DNA from: Streptomyces sp. NBC_00683
GTDB taxonomy: Bacteria; Actinomycetota; Actinomycetes; Streptomycetales; Streptomycetaceae
Length of the DNA: 64,000 nucleotides
Assembly: GCF_036226745.1 (NCBI RefSeq)
Contig: NZ_CP109013.1
Location: 4,216,001 to 4,280,000 of the forward strand
Direction of reading: 5' to 3'
Shown piece after piece: positions 16,854 through 26,937 of the stretch (position 1 is its first letter; each line of letters begins with the position of its first letter). A program made the position numbers and the translations under genes. The notes under the pieces are model-generated. The model made no database searches. It saw nothing but the letters and a program-made list of their open reading frames with translations, and was not told where the DNA came from.

Positions 16854-16926
16854 TGCACTCGGCAGGATTCGAACCTGCAACCTTCTGATCCGTAGTCAGA
16901 TGCTCTATCCGTTAAGCTACGAGTGC
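16854..16926 (-). tRNA. tRNA-Arg (anticodon ACG)
   Basis: Read leftward, the 73-base cloverleaf has acceptor GCACTCG/CGAGTGC with discriminator A, D-arm, anticodon arm ATCTGA-CTACGGA-TCAGA giving anticodon ACG, and T-arm GCAGG-TTCGAAT-CCTGC. CCA is not encoded. It decodes CGN arginine codons. Confidence 0.95.
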
Positions 16927-17092
16927 TTGGCGTTCCGGGCTTTTCTGCCTGGTCGGCGTTGCGGGAACAACATTACATGACCTGCGCCGTCACGCGAAAT
17001 CCATTAGCCATACCTCTCCTGACCTGCGAAAACGCCGTCCTGGAGCAGGTCTGCGGCCCGCCCGTCGGACACTTCCGTGGCCGGTACACGAC

Positions 17093-17123
17093 CGAAGCCC
17101 CGCACCAGAGGTGCGGGGCTTCG
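17093..17123 (-). terminator. Hairpin downstream of tRNA-Ser
   Basis: A perfect 13-base stem (17093-17105 and 17111-17123) with a five-base loop lies just 3' of the leftward tRNA-Ser gene, as expected of its terminator. Confidence 0.75.
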
Positions 17124-17131
17124 GGATCTTG

Positions 17132-17222
17132 CGGAGGCGGAGGGATTTGAACCCTCGATGGGCTTTAAGACCCAAACCGCATTAGCAGTGCGGCGCCATA
17201 GACCGGACTAGGCGACGCCTCC
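17132..17222 (-). tRNA. tRNA-Ser (anticodon GCT)
   Basis: Read leftward, this is a 91-base class II tRNA. It has acceptor GGAGGCG/CGCCTCC, anticodon arm CCGCA-CTGCTAA-TGCGG (GCT), a long variable arm and T-arm GAGGG-TTCAAAT-CCCTC. It decodes AGC/AGU. A second GCT serine tRNA with a different body lies at 47148-47234. Confidence 0.95.
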
Positions 17223-17521
17223 AGCACACCCCGCGCGAGCGCGAGTGGTGCGTGCAGATGATGACACAGTCGAGCGCGCTGTCACCAATCGCCGCCCACG
17301 GTACTAGGCAGGCGGGCGGCGAGGCAAAGCGCCCTGCGGCGCGGCTGTTCCGGTCGGCCCCCCACGAGTTGCGCAACGTGCGGACGCGCGGAGCGTTAGA
17401 GAAGGCGAGGGCTCCGCCCTCTGTCCGCCACCGCCCCTTTGCCCGGCGCGCGCACCCACCCGGCGTGCACCGGAGCAGCCCGGCGCGCCCCCCGGGTGCG
17501 CCAGAACAACAGGAGCCCCGC

Positions 17522-17992
17522 ATGCTGCGCCGTCTCACGCTCACCGCCGTCGCGTCCTTCGCCGCACTGTCGGCCGCCGCTCCCGCCGCAACGGCTGTCA
17601 CCCCTCTCCTGCCGCTGCCCCCGCTCCCCGTGCTCCAGGGGGACTGGGTGGGCGGGCGGGACACGGCGACCCGGCTCACGGTGACGGTCTCGGAGTCGGG
17701 CAACCCGACGGCCGACGGAACGTTCGAGCTTCAGTGCGATCCGGCGGGCGGCACCCACCCCGCCGCTCAGCGCGCCTGCGACCTGCTGGCGGAGGCCGCG
17801 GAGTCGGGCGACAACCCCTTCGTACCGACGGACCGGAACGCCATGTGTACGCAGCAGGCGGGCGGACCCGCCGCCGCCCGGGTCCAGGGGACCTGGCAGG
17901 GGGAGAACATCGACGCGCGGTTCAGCCGGGCCAACGGCTGCGAGATCTCGCGCTGGAACAACCTTGTGCCGGTGCTCCCGTCCGCCAGGTAA
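17522..17992 (+). CDS. SSI-family subtilisin-type protease inhibitor
   Basis: The 156-residue precursor has a Sec signal peptide (basic MLRR start, hydrophobic core, Ala-x-Ala region near 23-25). Its mature domain carries the Streptomyces subtilisin inhibitor signatures: GTHPAAQRACDLL, Cys72/Cys86 and Cys109/Cys140 spaced for two disulfides, GTWQGE and the terminal NGCEISRW. These secreted dimers block serine proteases outside the cell. By alignment with the classic CPMVYD reactive loop, the loop here is CTQQAG, placing Gln111 at P1, which is unusual. An AGGAG site lies six bases before ATG at 17522. Confidence 0.92.
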   Translation: MLRRLTLTAVASFAALSAAAPAATAVTPLLPLPPLPVLQGDWVGGRDTATRLTVTVSESGNPTADGTFELQCDPAGGTHPAAQRACDLLAEAAESGDNPFVPTDRNAMCTQQAGGPAAARVQGTWQGENIDARFSRANGCEISRWNNLVPVLPSAR

Positions 17993-18249
17993 CAGGCTCT
18001 GCGGGGCGTGTGCGGCGCCTCCTGCCGGGGCCCCCGGTGTGCGTCGTCGCACGTCACAGGGGGCGCCCGCAGTCACGACATGGACCACCGGCGTACACCG
18101 TGTGCACAGAACCTTGGTGAGAGCTCCCCCTCATCCGCCGCCCCATGTGCCCTCGGTGCCTTTAGACTCCTTTCGTGACAGCCTGAGGCCCGAGGGGCAG
18201 GATGGGGCCCGCTGTCGGCAAGGTGCGGTATTCAGGGAGGAAGCGTCTC

Positions 18250-21200
18250 GTGAGCAGCAGGCCATCCCGAGGCGCTGCTCGCCTCGCAGCCATACTCGAC
18301 GCCCTCCCGGACGGGCTCCTGCTCGTCAACTGCAACGGCACGGTCGTCAACGCCAACACCATCGCCCTCGAAATGTTCGAGACCCCGGGCACCGCGCTCG
18401 TGGGGCGCGGACTGCTCGATCTGCTTCCGGAGTTCGACTCCAGGCTGATCCCGGGGTCGATGCGCAGGCCGGAGACTGCGGACGAGCAGGGCAGGACCAA
18501 GCCGACGCGGATGACCGCGCGCCGGACCGACGGCACCGAGTACCCGGTCGAGGTCACCAGCGCGAGCCTCGACAGCGGCCAGGCCGGATACAACGACATC
18601 CACTCGAACTTCACCGGCGACGAGCTGCTCATGCTCGTCGTACGGGATCTTTCGGGCACCGTCGACACCGAGGCCGAGCTGGCCCGTTCGCAGCGCCAGA
18701 CCGAGATGATCCTGCGGGCCGCCTCCGAGGGCGTCGTCGGTACGGACACGGACGGCCGGGTCGTCCTGGTCAACCCCGCCGCCGCCCAGATCCTCGGCTT
18801 CCGCGCCAGCGACCTCGGCGGCAAGGAACTGCACCCGCTGATCCTGCACTCGCGCGCGGAGGGCGACCCCTTCCCGTACGAGGAGTCCCCGCTCGCCGAC
18901 ACGCTCAAGTCCGGCCGCAAGCACCGGGTGCGCGGCCAGGTCCTCTGGTCCAAGAGCGGCGCGCAGGTGCCGGTCGACCTCACGACCGCGCCGGTGCGCG
19001 ACGGGGACCAGCTGGTCGGCGCGGTGATGACCTTCACCGACCGCAGGCCCTACGAGGAACTGACGGAACAGCACACGGACGAGGTCACCGGGCTGACCGA
19101 ACGGCACGCCGCCGAGGTCGCCGAGCTCACCGAGAACCACCGTGCCGAGGTCGCCGGACTGACCGAACGCCACGCGGCCGAGCTGGCCGACCGGACCGAG
19201 CGGTACGCCTCCGAGCTGGAGGAGCAGGCCGATCAGCTGTCCGAGCTGGGCGAGCGGCACACCCAGCTGACCGCGGTGCTCGGCGAATCCCTGCGCGGCC
19301 CGCTGGAGGAGCTGCGCGGCGAGCTCTCGATGCTCGCCGCCGACCCGGCCGGCCAGCTGTGGCCCGAGGCCAACCAGATCCTGCACCACCTCGCCGCGGG
19401 CTACGCCCGGATGACGACGCTCGTCGACAACGTGCTGAGCTACCAGCGTCTGGACGGCGGCGTGGAGGCGCTCGTCAAGCAGACGGTGCTGCTCGACTCG
19501 GTGGTGACGGCCGGTATCGACGGTGCGGTCGAGCTGATCGGCCCCGGCCGCGCGCAGTTCGCGGTGCACGCGCCGCCGATCGAGGCCGAGGTCGACCCGG
19601 GCCGGCTGATCACGGCGCTCGCCCACCTCGTCGCGGACGTGGCGGGAGTCGACTCGACCGGCAAGGCCCGGATCGTTCCCGGCGGCGGCTACGTCGACTC
19701 GACGGTGGTCGTGGCCGCGGCGCAGCGCGGTGACGTCGTACGGATCGAGGTGCGCGGGCCGTTCGCCGGGGGAGACCCGGTGCACGTACCGATCGTGCGC
19801 GGGATCGTGCGGGCCCACGGCGGCGTGCTCCAGACGCACGAGATGCCTGGGATGAGCGGCAGTGCGTACGTCCTGGAGGTGCCGCTCGGTGCGGGCTCCG
19901 GGACGCTTGCGCCCCCGCCGGCGCCGGTTCCCGTACCCGAGGAGGTCCAGCCGGACGTCGCCCCCCAACCCGCGAACAGCGGTACGGGTGGCAGCCGGCG
20001 CAGGGCCCGGAGGGCGTCGACCGACGCGTTCCTGGAAAGCCCCGTGGACGCGGCCGCCGAGGCCGGGGAGGCCGCGGCGGACGAGCCGACAGGGCGGCGC
20101 AGGGCGCGTCGTGGACCGGCTGCGCCCCAGGAGCAGCAGGAACAGGAAGCGATCGCGCCTCAGCAGAGCGAGGGCTCCGGGCGCAGGCGCGGGCGGCCCA
20201 GCCCGGCCGAGACGGAGGCTCAGGCGGACCGGCCCCGGGAGGCCCTGGCTCTCCCGGCACCCTCCCCTGCCTCCGCGGCTCCCTCAGCTCCCCCGGCTCC
20301 CTCCGAAGGCTCCGTGGTGACGGCGGCCGAGGGTGCGCAGGGCGGGGGCGGCCGGCCGCAGCGCGGGCAGACCGTGCCTCCGCAGGGCGTGCCGCAGGAG
20401 GCCCAGGGACGGCAGACGCGTCCCGGCGGCGGGAACCAGCGCGCGCTTCCGGCCCTCGCGTCGGCCGACGCCGGGCCCCCGCAGGCCCACCAGGGTCAGG
20501 CACAGGGACAGCAGGCACAGCAGGCACAGCAGACCGGTGGGCGACGGGCCCGGCGGGCCCTCTCGGCTGCGCCGGAGCACTCCGCTCCGGCCGAGGCCGC
20601 ACAGCCGCGTACCGCGTTCGCGCTGCCTCCCGCCGACGCGGACCGGGTGCCGCCCGTCGCGCAGGGCGGGCCGTCCGGCCCGCTGCCGGAGCGCCACGAC
20701 GCCGTACCGAGCGCGCCGGACGCCGACCACACACCGCCGCAGGCACACCCCGTGCCGTCGGGTCGTCGCAGGGCGCGCGCCGCAGACGTGCAGGAGCAGC
20801 CGGGCCTGCCGGACCACTCCGTGCCCGGGCAGCCGCTGCCCACCGTCCCCCCGCAGCCCGACTGGTCGCAGTCCGGTACCTCGGGGCAGGGCCTGGCCGC
20901 ACTGAACGGGCAGGACGCCGCCGACGTCCCCGCTCAGGCTTCCGACGAATCCTGGGTGGGTCCGGACAGCACCACACACACCACGGGCACCATCGCTGCT
21001 CCCCCCGCGGCCGGGGCTCCCTCCGGGGCCGCAGCCGCGCCCGTAGCGGCACAGCATCCGGTGGCCGACGACGCGGACCACCCCGCACCGGACCCGCAGG
21101 GCCCTGCGGGCGCACCCGTGGCCGCGCAGGTCCCCGTACCGGACGCGCGGCGCCAGCCGCTGCCCGCCGAGGCACCGTCGCCCACGTCCTCGGACTCGAC

Positions 21201-22332
21201 GCAGGGACGCGCGTTCAGCGTGCGGACGCTGGGTCAGGGTGTGCCGTTCGCGCAGCACCTCGCGCACCAGCAGAACCAGACGCTCGGCGGTGCCGGACGC
21301 CGCCGCAAGCTCGCCGCCCCTCCGGAGGCCGAGCGCCCGGTGCTGCCCGCAGCTCCGCAGCCCGGCCCCTCACCTGTCGCCCCGGCCCGGCCCGGTACCG
21401 CGGGCGCACCCGCACCGGCGGGTCCCGCGCAGGGCGGCACCACCCAGGGCGCCGGCTCGGGTCAGCTGCTGTCCGCTCCCGCGGCCGAGGGGCGCTCGTA
21501 CGCCATAGGCGCTCCCGACGAGGGCGCCGAAGGGCCGGAGCCGCTGGACGGACCCGGTGGCGCGGTCGAGGTGGCCAACCGGCCGCAGCCGCTCCACGTC
21601 GACGACGAGCTGCCCCCCGAGCCGCTGGACAACCCGCGGCGGCTGCTCGTCTGGCCCGCCCCGGACGTCTCGACCCAGCAGGCACTCAGCGACCGCGGCT
21701 ACCGTCCGGTGATCGTGCACTCCCGCGAGGAGGTCGACGCCCAGATCGCGGCGTTCCCGGCCGCGCTGTTCGTCGACCCGCTGACCGGTCCGATCACGCG
21801 TACGGCTCTGCAGTCGCTGCGCCAGGCCGCCGTGGCCGCGGAGGTTCCGGTGCTGGTGACGGCCGGTCTGGGGCAGGCGACCAGGGAAGCCGCGTACGGT
21901 GCCGACCCCGCCGTGCTCCTCAAGGCCCTCGCCCCGCGCGACAGTGACCAGCATCCGCCGCGGGTGCTGGTGATCGACGAGCACGAGGAGATCGCGCTGG
22001 CGCTCACGGAGACGCTGGAGCGCCGCGGCATGCAGGTCGCGCGGGCGTCGGGTGACAGCGAGGCGGTCGAACTCGCCACGCGGATGCGGCCGAACCTGGT
22101 CGTGATGGACCTGATGCAGGTACGTCGCCGACGTGCCGGGATCATCGACTGGCTGCGCGCGAACGGCCAGTTGAACCGTACGCCGCTGGTCGTCTACACC
22201 TCCGGCATGGACGAGGCGGATCTGCCGCGGCTCGCTTCGGGCGAGACGGTCCTGTTCCTGGCCGAGCGCTCCACGAGCGACGAGGTGCAGTCCCGGATCG
22301 TGGATCTGCTGGCGAAGATAGGGACCAACTGA
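18250..22332 (+). CDS. Large PAS-PAS pseudo-histidine-kinase with two C-terminal receiver-like domains
   Basis: The 1360-residue cytoplasmic protein has PAS domains near 12-135 and 150-265, then five 11-residue coiled-coil repeats (271-325). A HisKA-like helix pair follows in which the H-box reads VLGESLRGPL, with Glu346 or Ser347 where His is expected. The HATPase-like region lacks the N-box Asn (ALAHLVADVAG). Then come about 600 residues of Pro/Gln/Ala-rich linker, a receiver-like fold (RLLVWPAP ... FVDPL), and a second receiver at 1237-1360 with Asp1287 in VVMDLM but no obvious Lys. GTG at 18250 has GGGAGG about nine bases upstream. A TAGACT -10 box lies at 18163-18168. It is probably a scaffold or regulator that lost kinase chemistry. 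Confidence 0.88.
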   Translation: MSSRPSRGAARLAAILDALPDGLLLVNCNGTVVNANTIALEMFETPGTALVGRGLLDLLPEFDSRLIPGSMRRPETADEQGRTKPTRMTARRTDGTEYPVEVTSASLDSGQAGYNDIHSNFTGDELLMLVVRDLSGTVDTEAELARSQRQTEMILRAASEGVVGTDTDGRVVLVNPAAAQILGFRASDLGGKELHPLILHSRAEGDPFPYEESPLADTLKSGRKHRVRGQVLWSKSGAQVPVDLTTAPVRDGDQLVGAVMTFTDRRPYEELTEQHTDEVTGLTERHAAEVAELTENHRAEVAGLTERHAAELADRTERYASELEEQADQLSELGERHTQLTAVLGESLRGPLEELRGELSMLAADPAGQLWPEANQILHHLAAGYARMTTLVDNVLSYQRLDGGVEALVKQTVLLDSVVTAGIDGAVELIGPGRAQFAVHAPPIEAEVDPGRLITALAHLVADVAGVDSTGKARIVPGGGYVDSTVVVAAAQRGDVVRIEVRGPFAGGDPVHVPIVRGIVRAHGGVLQTHEMPGMSGSAYVLEVPLGAGSGTLAPPPAPVPVPEEVQPDVAPQPANSGTGGSRRRARRASTDAFLESPVDAAAEAGEAAADEPTGRRRARRGPAAPQEQQEQEAIAPQQSEGSGRRRGRPSPAETEAQADRPREALALPAPSPASAAPSAPPAPSEGSVVTAAEGAQGGGGRPQRGQTVPPQGVPQEAQGRQTRPGGGNQRALPALASADAGPPQAHQGQAQGQQAQQAQQTGGRRARRALSAAPEHSAPAEAAQPRTAFALPPADADRVPPVAQGGPSGPLPERHDAVPSAPDADHTPPQAHPVPSGRRRARAADVQEQPGLPDHSVPGQPLPTVPPQPDWSQSGTSGQGLAALNGQDAADVPAQASDESWVGPDSTTHTTGTIAAPPAAGAPSGAAAAPVAAQHPVADDADHPAPDPQGPAGAPVAAQVPVPDARRQPLPAEAPSPTSSDSTQGRAFSVRTLGQGVPFAQHLAHQQNQTLGGAGRRRKLAAPPEAERPVLPAAPQPGPSPVAPARPGTAGAPAPAGPAQGGTTQGAGSGQLLSAPAAEGRSYAIGAPDEGAEGPEPLDGPGGAVEVANRPQPLHVDDELPPEPLDNPRRLLVWPAPDVSTQQALSDRGYRPVIVHSREEVDAQIAAFPAALFVDPLTGPITRTALQSLRQAAVAAEVPVLVTAGLGQATREAAYGADPAVLLKALAPRDSDQHPPRVLVIDEHEEIALALTETLERRGMQVARASGDSEAVELATRMRPNLVVMDLMQVRRRRAGIIDWLRANGQLNRTPLVVYTSGMDEADLPRLASGETVLFLAERSTSDEVQSRIVDLLAKIGTN
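19060..19224 (+). repeat. 33-bp in-frame tandem repeat, five copies
   Basis: Five successive 33-base units encode LTEQHTDEVTG, LTERHAAEVAE, LTENHRAEVAG, LTERHAAELAD and RTERYASELEE. These are hendecad coiled-coil repeats joining the second PAS domain to the kinase-like core. Confidence 0.9.
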
Positions 22333-22372
22333 CGGTCGGCCTCGGGAGAGACCGGCGGACGGACGCGTACGA

Positions 22373-22406
22373 CGAGGGCGGTACGGGAAGACCCGTACCG
22401 CCCTCG
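22373..22406. terminator. Bidirectional hairpin between convergent genes
   Basis: A perfect 15-base stem (22373-22387 and 22392-22406) with loop AAGA lies between the pseudo-kinase stop and the acyl-CoA ligase stop. Confidence 0.88.
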
Positions 22407-22426
22407 CCCGTGTCCAGTGGTTCGGC

Positions 22427-24073
<1,647 letters not shown>

Positions 24074-24125
24074 GGCGTCCTCCCGGTGGGCGCTACGCGG
24101 CAGTAAGGTTGCGCTGATTCTGCGC

Positions 24126-24160
24126 ACATACCGCTCGGTATGTCACTACTCCCGGGAGTA
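24126..24160. promoter_or_regulatory. Two adjacent palindromes upstream of the acyl-CoA synthetase
   Basis: ACATACCGCTCGGTATGT (24126-24143) has perfect 8-base arms around a two-base centre and resembles TetR-family operators. TACTCCCGGGAGTA (24147-24160) is a perfect 14-base palindrome three bases further on. Both lie in the 138 bp between the acyl-CoA synthetase and the upstream ECF sigma gene. Confidence 0.65.
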
Positions 24161-24211
24161 CGAATCGGTGTCGGTCGGCAAAATCGGGCTGTCACGGGCA
24201 CTCGCGCGGCC

Positions 24212-24766
24212 TCATCGGACCGGATCGAGCCCCGGATCCTCGCGGAGCTTCCCGAGCGCGCGTGACACGGCGCTCTTGACCGTACCGATGGACACCCCGA
24301 GGACATCGGCCGTCTGCGCCTCGCTGAGGTCCTCGTAGTACCGCAGGACGACCATGGCCCGCTGGCGGTCCGGGAGCTTCATCACGGCACGCCACATCGC
24401 ATCGTGCAGCACCTGCTGCTCGGCGGGGTCGGGCGCGGGAGCGGCCTCCTTCTCGGGCAGCTCCTCGCAGGCGAACTCGTCGACCTTGCGCTTGCGCCAC
24501 TGCGAGGTGCGGGTGTTCACCAGTGCGCGGCGGACGTATCCGTCGAGCGCCCGGTGGTCCTCGATCCGCTCCCAGGCGACGTACGTCTTGGTGAGAGCGG
24601 TCTGCAGCAGATCCTCGGCATCGCTCGGGTTCGCGGTGAGGGAGCGGGCGGTACGCAGCAGCACGGGGCCCCGTGCCCGTACGTACGACGAGAACGACGT
24701 GTAGCGCGGGTGTCCGGCGGAAGCAGCGACTGCCCTGGAGGCACCGGTGCAGACTGGCGTGGTCAT
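24212..24766 (-). CDS. SigE-family ECF RNA polymerase sigma factor
   Basis: The 184-residue protein has sigma region 2 (LTANPSDAEDLLQTALTKTYVAWERI), an acidic linker and region 4 (LPDRQRAMVVLRYYEDLSEAQTADVLGVSIGTVKSAVSRAL). The arrangement is that of the short actinobacterial SigE-type ECF group that lacks an obvious adjacent anti-sigma. A TAGCGT sequence lies exactly seven bases before ATG at 24766, so the mRNA may be leaderless; GTG at 24775 is an alternative start. It is upstream of, and co-oriented with, the acyl-CoA synthetase gene, with 138 bp between. No target is evident. Confidence 0.9.
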   Translation of the reverse strand: MTTPVCTGASRAVAASAGHPRYTSFSSYVRARGPVLLRTARSLTANPSDAEDLLQTALTKTYVAWERIEDHRALDGYVRRALVNTRTSQWRKRKVDEFACEELPEKEAAPAPDPAEQQVLHDAMWRAVMKLPDRQRAMVVLRYYEDLSEAQTADVLGVSIGTVKSAVSRALGKLREDPGLDPVR

Positions 24767-24945
24767 GCCTTCCACGCTAGGAGCGGGCACCGTCGAGGGG
24801 ATCGGCCCCAGGTCCCGAAGCGGCGTCCGCCTCAGGTTGTAGGGGCGGGGCAGGCTCCACCTCCTGAAGGTGGAGGGCCCCTCGGCCGCCCTCAGGGTCC
24901 TCACCCCGGGGAAGGGTGCGCGGGCGCCCCGCCCGGACAGACGGA

Positions 24946-24990
24946 CAGCGGCCTGCGGGGCGCACCGGAGTGCCGCCCCGCAGACCGCTG
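24946..24990 (-). terminator. Hairpin after the small secreted protein gene
   Basis: A 17-base stem with one mismatch (24946-24962 and 24974-24990) lies 45 bp past the stop of the leftward secreted-protein gene. Confidence 0.75.
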
Positions 24991-25035
24991 CTCAGCCGGC
25001 CGGGTGCCGACCCCCCGGCACCCCCGGCCACGGGC

Positions 25036-25347
25036 TCACCAGAGCGGCGTGAAGTAGACCGCGACGATGTCCGTGGACTGGTCGATCGCGGTGAAGGCCG
25101 ATCCGCTCACCTGGGCCGAATTGCTGTGGTTCGATGCGCCGGAGCCGACGGCCTGCTGCTGCGAGGTCGATGAATTGCCGGAGTTGTTGCCCCCGACCCC
25201 GGCGGACCCGATCGTCGCCACCGCCGCGTTCGATCCGTCGTTCGCGAACGAGCCGTTGTCGGCGACCGCGATACCGCCGAACAGTGCGGCAGCGAGAGGC
25301 AGGGCGGCAACGGCGGCGAGGGCGCGAGCGGTACGGGTGCTTGCCAT
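25036..25347 (-). CDS. Small secreted Ser/Asn/Gly-rich protein
   Basis: The 103-residue precursor has a clear signal peptide (basic start, hydrophobic core LAAVAALPLAAALFGG, cleavage near AVADN). The mature chain of about 73 residues is rich in Ser, Asn, Gly and Gln, has no Cys, and ends in VAVYFTPLW. I recognise no family; composition resembles surface or amyloid-like actinobacterial proteins, but that is only an impression. A GGAGG site lies eight bases before ATG at 25347. It is divergent from the Prim-Pol gene. Confidence 0.8.
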   Translation of the reverse strand: MASTRTARALAAVAALPLAAALFGGIAVADNGSFANDGSNAAVATIGSAGVGGNNSGNSSTSQQQAVGSGASNHSNSAQVSGSAFTAIDQSTDIVAVYFTPLW

Positions 25348-25620
25348 GTCTATTTCCTCCAGGAACCGAAAGTACGGCTTGGTACGGCTGGTTCCGAAGC
25401 AGTTGGCCGACCGCCTCGGTGCTGGTCACGACGTCGCGAGACGAAAGTTGCCCACCGCATCACCGGCGAACCGCCCATGGTTCCCGATTCCCCCGCAAGC
25501 ATGAGGAACACCCGATAAACCTCTCGCACACCCCCAAGTCGCCACACACCCTCACCCCGCACCCCGCACAGGAAGAAGCGTTCCGTCATCCCGCACACCC
25601 CCTAATCCCCTTCCCTTCTT

Positions 25621-25639
25621 CGAACATCTGTACGAACAT
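25621..25639. promoter_or_regulatory. LexA-like element / direct repeat before the Prim-Pol gene
   Basis: CGAACAT occurs at 25621-25627 and 25633-25639, 12 bases apart, ending six bases before the ATG. CGAACATCTGTACG partly matches the Gram-positive SOS box CGAACRNRYGTTYG, with two deviations. The role is uncertain. Confidence 0.3.
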
Positions 25640-25645
25640 AGAGGC

Positions 25646-26527
25646 ATGGCCATCATCGACCGGCAGACCGCCACCCTGGCCCTGGCGCACGCGCTCTCCG
25701 CCGCCGAACGCGGGCTCCCCGTCTTCCCCCTGTCCGCGACCAAGCTCCCCGCACTGCGCTCCCCGCATCGCGGCGAGGACCCTCCCGTACGCTGCCGGGG
25801 TGCCTGCGGACTGCCCGGTCACGGAGTCCACGACGCCACGACCGACCCGGCCGCGGTGCGGGCACTCTTCGCCGCCGCGCCCCGGGCCACCGGATACGGA
25901 ATCGCCTGCGGACGGGATCCCCACCGCCTCATCGGCATCGACCTCGACATCGACGGGGCACACGGCAACGACTCCGTGGCCGCACTCCAGCAGATCGCCC
26001 TCCAGCACCTGTTCACCATCCCGGCCACGGTGACGGTGCTGACCCCGAGCGGCGGCCGCCACCTCTGGCTGACGGGCCCGTCCGGCATCACCGTGCCCAA
26101 CTCCGCGAGCCGCCTCGCCCAGGGCATCGACGTCCGCGGCAGCGGCGGCTATCTGGTCGGACCCGGGTCGGTCACCACCCACGGCAGGTACCGGCTCGCC
26201 CCCGGCACGGCCCACCTCTCACCCGCCCCGTGCCCACGCGCCCTCCTGCGCCTGCTCACACCCCCGGCACGCCCGCACCCCACGAGCCGCCCCTCCCGCG
26301 CCGGCCAGGGCCAGGGCCTCGTCCAGTTCGTGCTCGCCGCCCACGAGGGCCAGCGCAACACGCGCCTCTTCTGGGCAGCGTGCCGCGCCTACGAACACGG
26401 CTTCGGCGACGCACTCGCGGACGCCCTGACCGACGCGGCGGTCCGCACGGGCCTCTCCGAACAGGAGGCCCGCGCGGCGATCGCCTCAGCGGCCCGCCTG
26501 ACATCGGAACGCCCCGAAGCCCTGTGA
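25646..26527 (+). CDS. Bifunctional DNA primase/polymerase (Prim-Pol, AEP) domain protein
   Basis: The 293-residue protein matches the archaeo-eukaryotic primase-polymerase domain. It shows GIDLDID at 97-103 (metal-binding Asp99, Asp101), PSGGRHLWL at 134-142, and the DVRGSGGYLVGPGS segment. Such domains make primers or fill gaps and usually accompany a helicase in mobile elements. Here no helicase or integrase is nearby, so it is probably a chromosomally fixed stand-alone gene. A Cys/His cluster (CRGACGLPGHGVH) near 50-62 may bind metal. A purine-rich GAGGC immediately precedes the ATG. A tRNA-Ser lies downstream on the other strand. Confidence 0.88.
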   Translation: MAIIDRQTATLALAHALSAAERGLPVFPLSATKLPALRSPHRGEDPPVRCRGACGLPGHGVHDATTDPAAVRALFAAAPRATGYGIACGRDPHRLIGIDLDIDGAHGNDSVAALQQIALQHLFTIPATVTVLTPSGGRHLWLTGPSGITVPNSASRLAQGIDVRGSGGYLVGPGSVTTHGRYRLAPGTAHLSPAPCPRALLRLLTPPARPHPTSRPSRAGQGQGLVQFVLAAHEGQRNTRLFWAACRAYEHGFGDALADALTDAAVRTGLSEQEARAAIASAARLTSERPEAL

Positions 26528-26608
26528 ACCCCCCGCGCACCCGCATCTGCGCCCGGCACACAGGGAACTGACGGACGGCCACCGAGCCCGACGCGCAACG
26601 CCAACAGG

Positions 26609-26645
26609 AACGGCCCCTGACCGAAATACCTGGTCAGGGGCCGTT
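26609..26645. terminator. Hairpin between Prim-Pol gene and tRNA-Ser
   Basis: A perfect 14-base stem (26609-26622 and 26632-26645) with a nine-base loop, placed to stop both the rightward Prim-Pol gene and the leftward tRNA. Confidence 0.85.
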
Positions 26646-26652
26646 CATCCTG

Positions 26653-26739
26653 CGGTGGGTGTGGGATTTGAACCCACGGTCACATCGCTGCGACGACGGT
26701 TTTCAAGACCGTTCCCTTAGGCCGCTCGGGCAACCCACC
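26653..26739 (-). tRNA. tRNA-Ser (anticodon TGA)
   Basis: Read leftward, an 87-base class II tRNA with acceptor GGTGGGT/ACCCACC, anticodon arm ACGGT-CTTGAAA-ACCGT (TGA), a long variable arm and T-arm GTGGG-TTCAAAT-CCCAC. It decodes UCA and related UCN codons. Confidence 0.95.
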
Positions 26740-26872
26740 CTCGCCCCGCCCACCTGCAGCGGAGCGCCTACAGCGTACCGGGTCGCTGATCCTCCCGGGC
26801 AACCCTGGCCAGAGGTCGGCCACAGGTCCGCTGCCGGCCGCAGCCGCCGTCGCGTCACTCCGGCCACACGCG

Positions 26873-26909
26873 CGGGAGGGGCTGCCGAAGATTCTGGCAG
26901 CCCCTCCCG
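26873..26909 (-). terminator. Hairpin after the HtrA-type protease gene
   Basis: A perfect 14-base stem (26873-26886 and 26896-26909) with a nine-base loop lies 29 bp past the protease stop. Confidence 0.85.
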
Positions 26910-26937
26910 TGTGCGGCGTTCGAACAGTCCCGGCAGG

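Noticed and set aside
19610..21175. A 521-codon minus-strand frame opposite the disordered linker of the pseudo-kinase
   Set aside because: Pro/Arg/Ala-only composition without motifs; the plus-strand frame is continuous from PAS to receiver.
25646..26739. Prim-Pol next to tRNA-Ser as an integrated mobile element
   Set aside because: No integrase, helicase, excisionase or duplicated tRNA end was found nearby.
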